Shown here: positions 1 through 13,700 of the stretch, piece by piece
Layout of the letters: every line of letters begins with the position of its first letter
How positions within the stretch are numbered: the first letter of the stretch is position 1
NCBI GenBank assembly: GCA_963678705.1
Contig: OY783219.1
Span: 13,268,001-13,332,000, forward strand
From: Panorpa germanica
Lineage: Eukaryota > Arthropoda > Insecta > Mecoptera > Panorpidae
Direction of reading: 5' to 3'
DNA: 64,000 bases
Made by a program: the position numbers and the translations under genes
Notes under the pieces: model-generated
What the model was told of the DNA's origin: nothing
Database searches by the model: none
What the model saw: the letters and a program-made list of their open reading frames with translations, nothing else

Positions 1-145
1 AGGATAACCGATTGAAAGTCGATATCAGTTGTTGTATGAGTGGACTCGTGCGTACCACTTTCTCTTGCTTCCTATCTCTTCCATGTTTGGTATGATAAAT
101 CCAAAGCTCTTCAAGCGGGTAGCGGGGATCTGTGAATCTTTTCAT
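1..145 (-). CDS. Possible 5' end of an unidentified protein, running off the window
   Basis: An open frame on the minus strand starts at an ATG at 145-143 and stays open for 48 codons to the window edge. The start reads MKRFTDPRYPLEELWIYH and the rest is basic and hydrophilic. Composition looks protein-like (Arg, Lys, Pro, Trp, His) and less AT-driven than nearby random frames. I do not recognise the family, and no signal peptide or membrane segment is visible. It lies divergent to the fibrinogen-related gene. It could be a first exon, or part of a mobile element whose remainder lies outside the window. Confidence is low because only one short segment is visible. Confidence 0.25.
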   Translation of the reverse strand, partial: MKRFTDPRYPLEELWIYHTKHGRDRKQEKVVRTSPLIQQLISTFNRLS

Positions 146-294
146 TTAAGATTCTCTAAAAATTATATTTTATGTTTCTATTAATACGAAAAAACATTAT
201 TTTATGATTTTAATAACAATAAAATAAGAGACTGAACATTTTACATTAGGAAATACGTAAAGGTAACTTCTTTAACGTTAAGTAAACCTTATAT

Positions 295-1321
295 CCCAGT
301 AAACATTTTGAAGTCAATTCTACTTCATTTCTAATACTTATCATGAGTTTTTTGTCTGGAACGCGTTCGTTTTCTATTCAGTCGTTCATAGGAAAGGCCC
401 TTTTTATGAGCTACAGACATCGCAACAACGGCTCACTGCTGAATTAAAAGCGACTCCGGTTTATGATTTATGACCGGAGTTATAAACTTGACATTATTTG
501 AAGGCCTGTTGTCTTCGTCAGGGATGGCAGGGGTATAAAACTTAATGGAATTCTACTTTTTAGAGTCTGCAAAATATAAATATTTAAATGAAGAAATAAA
601 TAGATGTAATCTTTAGTACGGATCGTGATTTTTTTACTGAATATTATTCATCTTCAACAATACTCGTTATATTAGTTTTTTACATTGTTTTGGTGATTCA
701 AAAATCTACGATCGGCAGGTCTGCGTTAGGTTTAAAGCCTTTGTCTTAACAACGGTGAATAGAATCTTCGTTTAAATACATTATATTCGGGGATTGATTG
801 AGACAGCGTCTGTCTATTACCATTAAAGAAATATTTGTTGAAAAAGGATAGCATATACTTTAAACATACTGTACTGAACGAAATACTATACAAGTGTAAC
901 GGTGAAAAATATATTTTACTTGTCTAACCGCATCTCGTTTCATTATCACTTTGGAATAAAAATGAACTAAAAAAAAATATTCATCCAAGTGTGAAAGAAA
1001 CAACTGCTACTTAATGAATGATGTTGGAAAAAGAAAGAATATTATTATGAAAAAATTCTAGCAACTAACACAAAATCTGTGACAGGTAGAGAATCAATTT
1101 GAACTAAAAGCGACTTTTGTGTACCAATTTTGAACTATTAACGAACTTGCTAAGACAACATATATCAGATTTTATTTCACAAAATCTTGACAGGTAGGGA
1201 ATAAATTTGAACTAAAATTGGTTTCTGTGTTGTTGCTTCGAACTTGTAAACCGTTAGAATTGAATTGTACGAGTGACTCGAACGTCACTAAATAGGGCAC
1301 TTCACCAAATTGTTTACTGGG
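295..1321. mobile_element. Non-autonomous DNA transposon with CCCAGTAAACA termini
   Basis: The left end reads CCCAGTAAACATTTTG and the right end TTGTTTACTGGG, giving 11-bp terminal inverted repeats. ATAT directly flanks both sides (291-294 and 1322-1325), a candidate 4-bp target duplication. The last 40 bases match the right end of a shorter relative at 21078-21331 almost exactly. Inside, an imperfect direct repeat of about 50 bp occurs at about 1072-1122 and 1180-1231. The short open frame at 1273-1518 crosses the right end and is not a gene. Superfamily not assigned. Confidence 0.6.
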
Positions 1322-1714
1322 ATATGATACAGTTACATGAGATCAATGATTTCATAAAAAGGTCTAAGTATACTTATTTATTAAGTATATTGTTGGCAAA
1401 CAACAAGTTATATAAAATATTTCCATTAAGCACAGTTGTGTATATTCAAGGTTTACTTGACATAAAAAATTACCTCTTACGCCAATTTCACTCCTTTTCG
1501 AAAAATAATACATTTTAAGAACACTTTCTTAAGGATTATAAAAGTTTAAGAAGTTCTTTTTAAGAATTTAAGTCTTTTGGACCCGTTTAGATAAAATATT
1601 AGCAGGTTTTAATTAAGTAAAATGTTACATGTAAGGTAACATCCACGTTTTGTGTTTTACGTGTGTGTTTATGTGTGGTTCATGTTTTCAACTATGTACA
1701 TTTTGTGGTTACAG

Positions 1715-4700
1715 GTTCGATATTTTGGACAGTTCTCTGCTAACAAGTTTTCAAGCTATTGACTCCAGGTAAGTTTACGTTATTCTTTTGTCTTCAATTT
1801 TTTTTTTGTGTGGTTATTTTTCCAAGTTTTATTACTTATATTCGAATGCTATAAGTTGGATATTGTATTGTATAGTATTGGAATAGATATTGTATTCGTA
1901 AACTTGTCATAAATCAATCAATACTATGACAGTGATGTGCAACACACCAACTACTAAATATTAAAAGTAAATTCTTTAAAGTTAAATAAATAGTTTTGCT
2001 ACAAAATGATGATTTAAATTTTCGGACGCTTTAATAATTTTTAATTTACCGACATTTAACCGTTTTACACAAACAAAATACTTCGTTTACATCATAGTGA
2101 TCGAATTTTGACAAAATCAGAATCGGAAAACGATTAACGAGAACGTTAAATGCAGTTACGTTTATATGAAGTTTATGTTTAATAGTATATCTTTTACATA
2201 ATTTTTACATAATTAATATTACATAACAAAGTTTTAAAAATTTTAAAAATGTAAAATGTTACACATAAAAATAATGTAGTAGTAAAATATTTCATGACAA
2301 TATAACAGAATTATGTTAAACGTCGTTGTATAATGAAACTTAACATTATGTAAAAAATATTACGTTAATTAATACATGAGTTTACTTTTTGTGTTGAACG
2401 GGTATATATATACATATTATTAACTATTTTATGCATTCTACATAAAATACCAGCCCATTTTATAAAAAAAATATTTACATTATTAAACAAATTGTTGTTT
2501 TAATATGAGATTTGTTTAACTTGCTTGCAGATTCGATTCTCTTAATACTTCAATGGTCCAAGCGTTCCAAGCGTACGACAGAAGGTAATTACCATAATTA
2601 GTAGTACTTTATATTCTTTGCATCAAGTGGTCTGCATCACTGCATGGTGGACGGTGCACCTGCTGTGATCCAGAGCGCGTTGCCTTTCCTAACAATAATT
2701 GTCAATGTTCTATTCAACAGATTCGACACGCTCGACGCTAGTTATGGTCAACTGAACTTGAACGCGTACGATCGAAGGTAATACTCGTTGTTGCCGTATT
2801 GTCTAGTATAGTAAGATTCGTAAGATTAATTACGTGACAAATTCATTCATGTTTTTATGAACGTTACAGGTTCGATACTATTGATGCCAGTCTATCTCAA
2901 GCACAACTCAACTTCGAGGCTTTCGATAAACGGTAAGCTAAGTATTGTACTACAATGATATACCACAATTTTCTCTTATAATTAAAAACTTCATTTTACA
3001 ACCTCATTTATAAAATCAATGCATCCAATGCATATAAAAATAATGTTAACAAGGATATAATATAGGAAGTAAACTATTAATTTGAATTCTCACTTTTATG
3101 CCCATATCTTTCTTTCGTCTCCTTCTTCTCGTTCCGTTTCGTCACTTTCTTCCATCTTTTCTGTACCTACGCTATACAATTCTTTCTTCACTGCCTTCTT
3201 TCAACAATTCCTCTATCTCCTTTATGCTTTCTACCTTGCTCTTAAGTTGCGTACACATATGTGCGACTTAAACATGCGACATCCAACATTTGTTGGAAGA
3301 AGTTCTAAAACGTAATAAAGAAAGAAGTAATAAAGCTCAGTTGTTTAACAAGATCTCTGCTAATTCGTGATTGTTCAAGTCTATGATATTTCTTTTTCAC
3401 TTATTTTTATTTATTTACTAAACACAATTAAAAAGAACGTCAACGCACAATGAGATTATACTGGAGACAGAGTAGGTACTCGATCCTTTTGTTTGAGATC
3501 ATATTCAAAACCTTAATTTCTTTCGATGTTTGACTTCGGTTTGAAACATTTTTGTTTCACAAAAATACTACCTACAATTTTTAAAAATAGCATAAGTAAT
3601 AGTTTTATTAGTGTGCATGTTTATGTTGCACTAGTCTGTACGTTAAAAGTACCACACATTTAGTACACTCATATCTAAATAATGTCATCTTATGAATGAA
3701 TATATATAAATATTGGATGTCGCATGTTTTTGTCGCACCAACCTATACGAGGCATTACATTTCCTTTTCATATACTCTATCACCTCCTATGCACAATCCC
3801 TTACACAATCTGCAGGATCTTTGTTTACTCTGTTATCTTCCTCTCCCACATTCACTTGCCTTTACTTATTATATTCAGTTTGTTCTATTGTTGACATCAT
3901 TTTGTATCTCCACAACCATTTCCCTCAGTTCTAGTTCCACACTTATACCTCTTTCCTCTTCCTCTCTACCTCATTGCTCGCGTAATAGCCTTTTCTCTTT
4001 ATCATTCTCCATATCGTCGTCGACACGACAACACCGCGTAACACCGCGTGTCGACTACGATATGGCGTTCTCTTTCTTTTCTCCTCCTTTACTATTTTTG
4101 TTTATTCACTTTCGGCGTGCTCTATTCTTCCTATCACACCTTAATTTATTTATAAACTAAATTGATATAAATCTAATCATATAATTTATTGTAATAAAAT
4201 TTCAGATTTGACGAGCTTGAAGCAAAGGTTGCAACCATTGATCTTAAACCTTTGGATGAAAGGTAAGTTACAAAATTAACCTCACTTTTTGTAGGTTTAA
4301 TGGATTAGTCGTATTTCTTGCTCAAAATAGCAACACAAGTTAAAAACGTTTATGTGCATGAATACCAGCTACAACTAAGTATTTAAAATGTTTCTAAACT
4401 AAATAAATAGTTTGAAACTCATTTTTTAAATATTTTTTTTGACTTTTTTGAAATATACTAAAATTACTACTAAAAGTAGTACAAAAGAACTATTTAAGAT
4501 TTTAAGTTCTATGTTATCACTTAATTTTAGGCAATATTTTTGACGAATATATTGTACGAAATCACGAAAATATAGTATAGAAGTTTATAGAATCATTTTT
4601 ATAATATGAAAAGTTTAAGTATTGTTCGAGACAGCTGTGAGCATTATTAGACGCTTGAGTATGCGTTCTTAAGTATCTTTATTGTACAAATCATAATTTT

Positions 4701-7700
4701 TAGCTCAATTTCATTACATAATATAACTTTAAACCATAAAAAAATGGTGACACGGCTTTCAAAAACTAGGTGTATATAAAAGAATCTTTTCTGTAACTAT
4801 TGCAAAAAGAAAATTATCAAAAGGATACCTATATACGAAAATATTTAAATAAAACCAGTAAGAAACAGTAAGTGTAGGTTATAAGCCCGCAACGTTGCAA
4901 ATCTTAATTTGAGCTGGAAATTCAAAATCGGAATAAATATTTTATAAAATATAACAATTTATTTGTCAAAGAACCAAATCACGCATGCGTCAACACACGT
5001 AAATTTACAGCGTTGCCAAATTTATTATTCCTTTTTCAAAATATTTAATTTGAATTTAAACTGAATTAATATAAATTTGATATTAATTATAGGTAATTTT
5101 TCATTTATTTAACTATTATATGCATAAAAAAATCATTTTAACTAGCAAATAGCAGTTTAATAGGGAATTGAAAAATTCATTTTCAAAGATACAGTCCCAA
5201 TATTTGCTCGTCCCTCATGTACTTTGTATTTTGCATTTCGTATTACCGAGAGATCAACTTTTTGCATTGACGGTACATCCTGTACCTCCTTAAAGAAATA
5301 AAAATGTCAATTTTAATTCTTAATATCTCCCATAATCTTAAAATATTGGCAGTACTTATGGCGTCGTTGCTTAATATATGAACTACAGTGCTTCTTCAAT
5401 AAGTTGTTTGACTATCAGAGCTCATAATTAAATTAATTTTGATAATAACCAAAACCATAAAATATAGCACTGGTCCGGGAATCGACCCGAAGATGTAGAA
5501 GTCTGGTATCAATCATCAATGCTCCCGTAACTCTGAAAGTCTATTGACTTTTTAAAATTTTCCATTATTTTATTTGACATTAATATCTACTATTTCCATA
5601 AAGTAATGATTATTTACTTTCCTATTACTAGGATTACCAAGGTTGAAATCACGCAGGTAGAGACGTTGAAACAACTGACCGTACTTACTGAGAAAGTCCA
5701 CGCCAATACTGAGTTGTTGAAGGAAGTCTTAAGCAAATTAGAACATCTACAAGTAAAAGGTAATTTGGCTTTGTATTGGTTTCTACTATTAGCAATTTTC
5801 TGTAATACGCGTTTCAATTTTTTTATTGATTCCTTGCATATTACAGTTGTGTTTTATCTAATTCTTAGCTTTCGCGGGTATGTATATACACCATTATATA
5901 ACCAGAGATGTGACATTACTTATAAAAAATATTATTTTGTATTTTGGAAAGTATTTTAGTACTTCTTTATATATATTTTTAAACTAGCTGTCTCGGCCAC
6001 GCGTTGCTGTGACTAACGTTTTTGTCATATTACATTACATAGCGCCATCTATTGAATATTTACTCAATCTAGTCAACAGATTTCGATTTACTCAACAGAA
6101 TATTTACCCAATCTAGTCAACAGATGTCGCCATCATCGTCGCCCGATGTCATATGTCATATACAGATAATTAATAGACAAATAATTAGCAATAAGATAAA
6201 TAAATTGAGATGTAAGCTATCCTATCTTTCAAGTTGGGTCAAACTGCACACGGTGTACAAATTTCATTAAAATCGGTTAAGTAGTTTAGGAGTCCATAGC
6301 GGACAACACAGTGACACGTAATTTATATATATTAAGACTAGCTGACCCGGCCACGCGTTGCTGTGGCTAACGTTTTTGGCATATTACATTGTTGTAAACT
6401 ATTTAAGAGGAACGGTAGGAGAACATCAGACATGGGCACTACCATGCTTCTTTACATAGATGTCATTTGTAAAAAAAACATGGCGACCTTCATGACTGAT
6501 TTTATACTACCGTTACCCCTTATTACAATGAAATTATTATTTACGAACGAAGACGAAAACGTTAAAGCTGGTATAAAAATTTACTGGTTTGGGATTTGAA
6601 GGGGAAGGACTTTAAACACAATTCATTAAAATTTTCGTATAGTTGATTTAAAGCAAAAATCAATACAAAAGAATTAAATTCAAAATTCATTATCATTTTT
6701 ATTCAAGTTTGTAACAAATGAGTACATTACGAAGTTTTTAGTAAATAACATGTAACACTCAAACTTATAAATGAGGTAGGTAGGGTGGCAACAATAATAT
6801 TTATTATTCTGAATTATAAATACTTTCAATTTCAATTTAATGTAGCACCAATTGGTGCACAATATTTTTGGTTAACCTGTCTTTAGCTAACACAAATAGG
6901 TTTGACGGTTTTCCTACACGTGAACATGCAACATATAGCTGCCCATGAGAAAAACATGGATTTTCCAAATGTAAACCACAAATGGACATTGTTTGGCCTT
7001 GAGACTTATTTATAGACATGGCAAAAGCTAAACGAATTGGAAACTGTAATCTTCTAAAGGGTATGGTAGAATCTGACGGTATCATTGGAATACGTGGCAA
7101 TAGGACCACTTTCCCTTTAAACTTTCCACTTAAAATAGTTGCTTCAATAATATTTCCGGTGATCTTTTTGATGACCAAACGCGTACCGTTGCATAATTGA
7201 GGTGGATTCAAATTACGCAGGAGAATAATAGGTGAACCTATCTTTAATCGAAGATTATGTGGTGGCATTCCAGGTATATCTAGTGAATTTAAAAATTCAA
7301 TTGGAAAATTTAGACTATCATTTTCATTAACAACAGTATCTATTGATTTGAAAGACATCAGATTGCCTGGTAACAACTGTTGTATCTGGAAGTTAATTTC
7401 GTCAACATTAACATTTTTGGCTGCCAAAATAGCCCGATGACTGAGCCAGTTATGATTTAAGTAATTACTCTGTATATCCGGAAAAATACTCTGAATCAAT
7501 TCATTTTTTCCCTGAAAAACAGTGCAGAAATTGTCTGGCAGTTTAATGCATTGCGTATTTGGTTGCAGTTCTATTTTACCGTTCCCAATATCTAGTAATT
7601 GTTCGGAAAATATTTGTGCTGATGGATCATTTTGCAATCGTACGCGCATGTTTATGGTCAATGGAAGTGTTTCAACATTTCGCCATAAAAATGATTGTTT

Positions 7701-10700
7701 CAAACATGCATTAATTTCATCCGTGAAAGTGGAGCGAGGTATAACTGGTAGGGTCTGGCGGAAATCACCAGACAAAAGTAAAAGAGCACCACCGAAAAGT
7801 TTATCATTGCCGTTTAAATCTTGCATAGTTCTATGCAATGCTTCGAGTGAATATTTGTGAGCCATTGTGCACTCATCCCAAATTATAATTGAACTCTTCC
7901 GCAACACTGCAGCTATTCCACTATTTTTTTTTATGATACATATTGCATTTGGTTTATGATGAATGTCCAATGGCAGCTTGAATGTTGAATGTGCCGTTCG
8001 TCCACCATCTAGCAAAGTAGCCGCTATGCCTGACGATGCAACTGCCAATGCAATTTTCTGTTGTGACCGTATTTTGGCAAGAATCAACGATATTAAAAAT
8101 GTCTTACCGGTTCCACCTGGTGCGTCCAAGAAAAAAAAACCGCCTTGTTCAGCAGCAACAGCCAGCATAATCCGATCATAAATAATTTTTTGTTCTGCTG
8201 TCAGTAATGGCTCGCTCTTCGCGATAATTGTTGCTAAATTACCTTGGTCAAATTGTTTTTCTCGTTGTAAATCGGTGTTGACTAAATCCATGGCTGGGCG
8301 ATCAGGTGATGGCATACCATAATGATTAAGTGGTAAATTTGAAATTAAAACACATAAATCCTCGATTAACAGTAACGCTTCATTATACATCTCTGGCGTA
8401 TAATCTATGTTTTGGTATTGATCTGTTTGTCTAATTCGGTGCAATATGTCTTCTGTCATACAATTTTTATATTTTTCCCACAAAGTTTGTGCTTGCGATG
8501 GATAACATGTCGTCAAAATAATTGCAAACAGCTGACGAATATTATTGGGCGTTGATGTTAAAGCAGCATCAGCAAGCGTTAAGTCCCAATGGTTATCATC
8601 TTCTAGCAATTGCAGTTCACGACATGCATCTTTGTATGTATTGAATACTCGACCATTAACTGTTCGCAGAAATTCAAAAGACGTTGGTCCGGGAACATTC
8701 ACCAATAACAAACGTAAATAGAAGCACTCGCTTTGCTTTGGATGTACCGTGTAAAGTCGCCCCAATGTCTTAGCTTTGAATATGCCTGTGATGGAAGGAT
8801 GTGGTTTTCCTTGCTTTCGTGGTTCCCATTTTTTACCGGATTTGTTCCATGTGAAATAACGCGGAACATCACTATATTTCAATGTTTTTGCGAATTGGCC
8901 AAAAATATCAGATTGTTGACACAATGTAAAAAATTCAGTTAGTGTCGTTTTTGGAGCCTCAAGCGCTCTTTGGAGAACATTTCCTTCAGTAAAGTATACA
9001 CGTTGACCGTTTTCAAGATGTATTGCTAGATGCTGGACAGAAGGGTCTCTTTCGTGTATGGGAAAGCTAAGAATATGCCAAATAGCTTCGTTGCTGCTAA
9101 TGTACCTACCCATTTGGTATCGTACTATTTCGTCATTTTTATTTACATTCTGTACTTCAAATATAGCTAAATCATTGCCTTTATTTACATATTTACAAAT
9201 GTACTTAATAGATTTTACAGAACTGCAAAGCTCAACATTGATATGAGCCTGATAAGTTTTTGAAAGTAATGGTGAGTATGGTACCACCCACTGATTATCA
9301 AGTTCAACTTGATTTGTAAAATTCGGCAGTCGTATTGTGAATGTGTGGCCACCATTCTCAGTATTTCTACGGCGATACATTGGATAACCGTCAATATCCG
9401 TGATAGTGTCATTCGTGTGCGGCTTTGGGAAATTTTTCTTACATTTTCCATTTTCCATGCATGGTGACGTTATGTTGAAAGCACCGCACGGCCCGTGGAT
9501 CATGTGTTTGGTAACAATATCAAATAATTCTTGATCAATTGATGGGTCTGGAATTTCGGCTGATATTATTTGATCAATTTCTTCTGGACGGATTTTATCT
9601 TGAAGCCAAATTAAAATGTGGGCATGAGGCAAACCTCGCTTTTGCCACTCAATCGAATACAGCCAACAACGTGTGATACCAAAAACTGAATATTTAACAA
9701 TAAAATCAATTAAGGATTTCAATTTTTGTTTAAACACACGTGCAGTTATATCATGACGATGAAGTGCTTGTTGTCCTGGTGATAGTAAAGTTTGTATCTC
9801 TTTCCAATTTGGATTACATGTGAATGTAATAAACAAATCCGGTCGGCCGTAATGACGTACGTAAGTCATCGCATCTTGTATGTATTCCTGCATGTTCCGT
9901 GGACTGCCGATGTAGCTTGAAGGTAAAATGAAAGCATTACCGATGTCATTGGGGTTTAAATTTCCGTCGATGTTTCCAACAACAGCATCTCGTAAGTGAA
10001 TGTATTCTTCTGATCGTAATTTAGCCTGGTTATATCGAAGAAATCGCAAGCGTTCGCTTTCAACCTTAGCATACATATCAACAATGTACTGATGGAATAG
10101 CTGACGATATCGAAGGATATAGTTGTCCTGATTTAGTCTAACCATCAATCGGTGTGCGTAGTAGTTCATAGAACTAACTTTTTTATTTCCATTAGCGCCT
10201 AAAAAAATAAAGAATAAAATGAAAAAAGAAATCAAAATCCGTTCATACAGTTAGGAAATACATAGTTAATAGTCAAATTTACCGGTATTTGGATCACACT
10301 GTTTGATTCTAATATGATATTCATCCTGTCCTTGCCAAAATATTAATGGATATTGTAGTGCATCATATGAACGGTGAAGATCTGAAATCGTACTGACAGT
10401 GTTGTCTCGCCGTGTAATTTTTATAGCTCTGTTGTCAACTGGATCACCAACCATAATAACAGCAACCTCGTCAACAGTTGGAGCATTGAATCTACCAGCA
10501 TTTTCACCTAATGGTACTTTGTCGGCTTTTATGACGATTTGATAGTTGTCATTTTGCAATCGTGGCGAAACTCTTTTAAACAATCGAATTAGTTGATTCT
10601 GATCTTCTAAAAAATTTTCCAGCAACATCACGATTGCTCTTTCCTCTGCTTGTTCAATGAAATTATACTGGCACCGAGTTGTTACGCGCTCTTCACAATT

Positions 10701-13700
10701 GCCCATAAAATAAATTTGGAGAAATTTCGAATCATTATCAGGCATCGGCATCAATGATCCGATTTTATGGTACACTTGGCCTTGTATTTTGAATGTAGTT
10801 TCAAAATTACGTCCATGGGATGCGAGATCGCAAATTTTAGTTGCCCCAAATGACGTCATTTGGAAGCAAGAATTAAATTTGCGTATCTTACGCAAAAATA
10901 ATTTTGAATCATCTGAATCACCAGCAAGAAGGGATAATAAAGGTTCCGGCGGAGTGGGTAGAGGTGACAGCACAACTTTTCCCGATGCGCAGCACATGCC
11001 GGGTGTTTCATTTCGAAATTTCAATGCCTGACAATATTGGCATACTTTATCCATTGCACCGATAGCAATTTTTGAATGCGCAGAGTAGTTAATATCTGGT
11101 GCATATTCGAAAGCAAGACGAACAAATGATGCACGTGTTAATGAGCGGCTGATCCGCTGCCTCTGTCGTTCTCGTACTCGTGCTGTAGCTATGTTTCGTT
11201 CTCGTGCCGCTCTTGTTCTTGCAATATTCTGTCGCAGACGTTCGTCACGCTGTTCTTGACATTCTTGTGCACGACGCTCTACATTTGCTGCATTTCTTAT
11301 TGTGATTTGTTCTGCCGACTGATGAGCTCTTTCAACGCGTTTGCGTCGTGCCTTTGTGCTCCTCGCGTTGTTGAGGTTAGATTTCTTCGGTGGCATTTGA
11401 CTGAAAAAAAAAATATAGAAAAAAAGAAGAAAAAAAAACTGAAAAACACGCTATTATAGCGCATTGAAACAATATATATAATGATAAATTATGTGATAAT
11501 ACTTACATGTAAAATTCACTGTATTTCGCTTTACTACAAACTAAATTTAACCTGTACTTTAGACGTTTGAGATTAATACAATATGTTTAAAGATTATATA
11601 TATAGGTTACAACTGTTTACTATTTAATATCATGCGACTAATATAAGTATAAACAATAATATGCAGTTTCTGGTAGTAAACATGTGTCAGCGTTCTTAGA
11701 TCTTAGTGCCGTGTGACTATGAGTCATCCATTACGCATCGGGTGGCTGGTATTTGGATATAACAAATAATTAATAGACAAATAATTAGCAATAAGATAAA
11801 TAAATTGAGATTTAAGGTATCCTATCTTTCAAGCTGGGTCAAACTGCACACTGTGTACAAATTTCATTAAAATCGGTGAAGTAGTTTAGGAGTCCATCGA
11901 GGACAACACAGTGACACGTAATTTATATATATTAAGATAATCTACATAAAAACAAAAAAGTGTTATTATTGTGTAACTAAATACTATCCTAAAACAAATA
12001 AAGTACCTACTATATAGAAAACAACTACAAAATGAAACTGTCTTTAAAAAGTAATATTACGATGATAATTATATCGCATAAACAAATTAGCGCTGCATTC
12101 AACCGTTCAGTAGGGAGCCGACCGCGCGAGTGACTCGCGCGGCATGGTATCTCGTTGAGCTACACCCCCCTCCCGGCTTGCCCGCAAGCACCGCCTCTCT
12201 CCCGCCGCGCCGGCCAGCGCAGAGAGCGAGTTGGTTTTGTTTGGGAGTTATTTATCATTGTAATCTTTAAAGTTTTTTGTTGAAATACCATAAAAACGGT
12301 TTTTGTGAGTTAATCTTAAAAGATAGACATATACTATCGCGGACTGTTTTTTAGATCATTAAAAGAGCTATTATTCTTTAATACATATTTTTTGTGTATC
12401 TTGAACCGTTTTCACGGCGCACGCAACGGAAGGCTTCAAAGATGAAATAATTTCTCCCGTTTTTTACACATTTACCACTATATCTTTGCTCCTATTGGTC
12501 GTAGCGTGATGTTATATAGCCTATAGCCTTCCTCGATAGCTGGACTATCCAACACAAAAAGAATTATTCAATTCGAACTAGTAGTTTCGGAGATTAGCGC
12601 GTTCAAACAAACAAACTCTGTCGCTTTATATTATTATTAGTATTAGTATATTAGTATTAGTATAGATTAGTATAGATTAGTATAGATTATTATCAGTATT
12701 ATTATTTCACTATTTACTGGCAATGTCTGTAAGGACATTATTGCAGTGCGCACTTAAAAAAAACTCGCTTTCTATCATACTTTTCTAGAGTAATTTTAAA
12801 TATCTAGACAGTGTTGTTTTAATTATGTAGTTTTTCTCAGTTTATTAGTCCTAAGGGCTCACACACGTTGTGGATCTTACACACTGCATACCATAACATA
12901 CATCGAATGAGTTATAATCATTAACTTCCATTTTTTATTTATTAAGTAGTTAAGTTAGTACAATTATTGCACAAATTTTGTTCAATAGAAAATATTAATG
13001 ATGAATTATTCTTTTAGAAGCTCCAATAAAGGAGGAATATCCTGAAGATTGCGAATATGTTGAAGGAGGTCTTTCTGGAATATACAAAATACAGCCTCCC
13101 GGTGTTGCTGAACCCTTCAATGTTTACTGCGACTTCCATTTCCAAGAAAACAGATGGACAGTAAGAATATTTTCTTTATTTGGTTTAGTTATCACCCTTT
13201 CCTTATGATATCAATTAAATTTCTATTTTAGGTAATTCAAAACAGATTTAATGGAAAAGTTGACTTCTTCCGTGGTTACAAGGAATACCAACATGGATTT
13301 GGAGACTTCCTTGGTGAATTTTGGCTTGGTCTTGACAAAATCTACCAGGTAAAGTTATATATAGTATCGGATTTATTTAATGTTTTTTTCGACTTTACAT
13401 TCTTCTACTCTAATTTTTCCAGTTACATTTATATATATATTTCGCACCCGCTCCATCTCTAGCTCCTTCCTTCTTTTCTGTACTTCGGCTATCCACCACC
13501 TTCCTTTATCACGTCCTGTCAATAATTCTTATAAGTTCGTTTCACTGCCTACTTAGCCTTCGCATTTCCATTTCATATGTTCTAATGCTTTTTCTGCTTC
13601 CTTACATACCCTGCATACTCTTTCTTTTCCTTCTTTCTAGTACTTCTTTACTTTCTTCTTGCATTTTTACTACAATGCATTTATTTAATCTATTGCCAGC

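Noticed and set aside
1273-1518. 81-codon plus-strand frame
   Set aside because: Starts inside the right end of the CCCAGTAAACA element and continues into AT-rich flank.
3696-4160. 154-codon plus-strand frame
   Set aside because: Crosses a MITE end and a pyrimidine-rich repeat; low complexity with no family features.
5606-5959. 117-codon plus-strand frame
   Set aside because: Only 5632-5759 is exonic. The frame extends past a good donor at 5760 into the intron.
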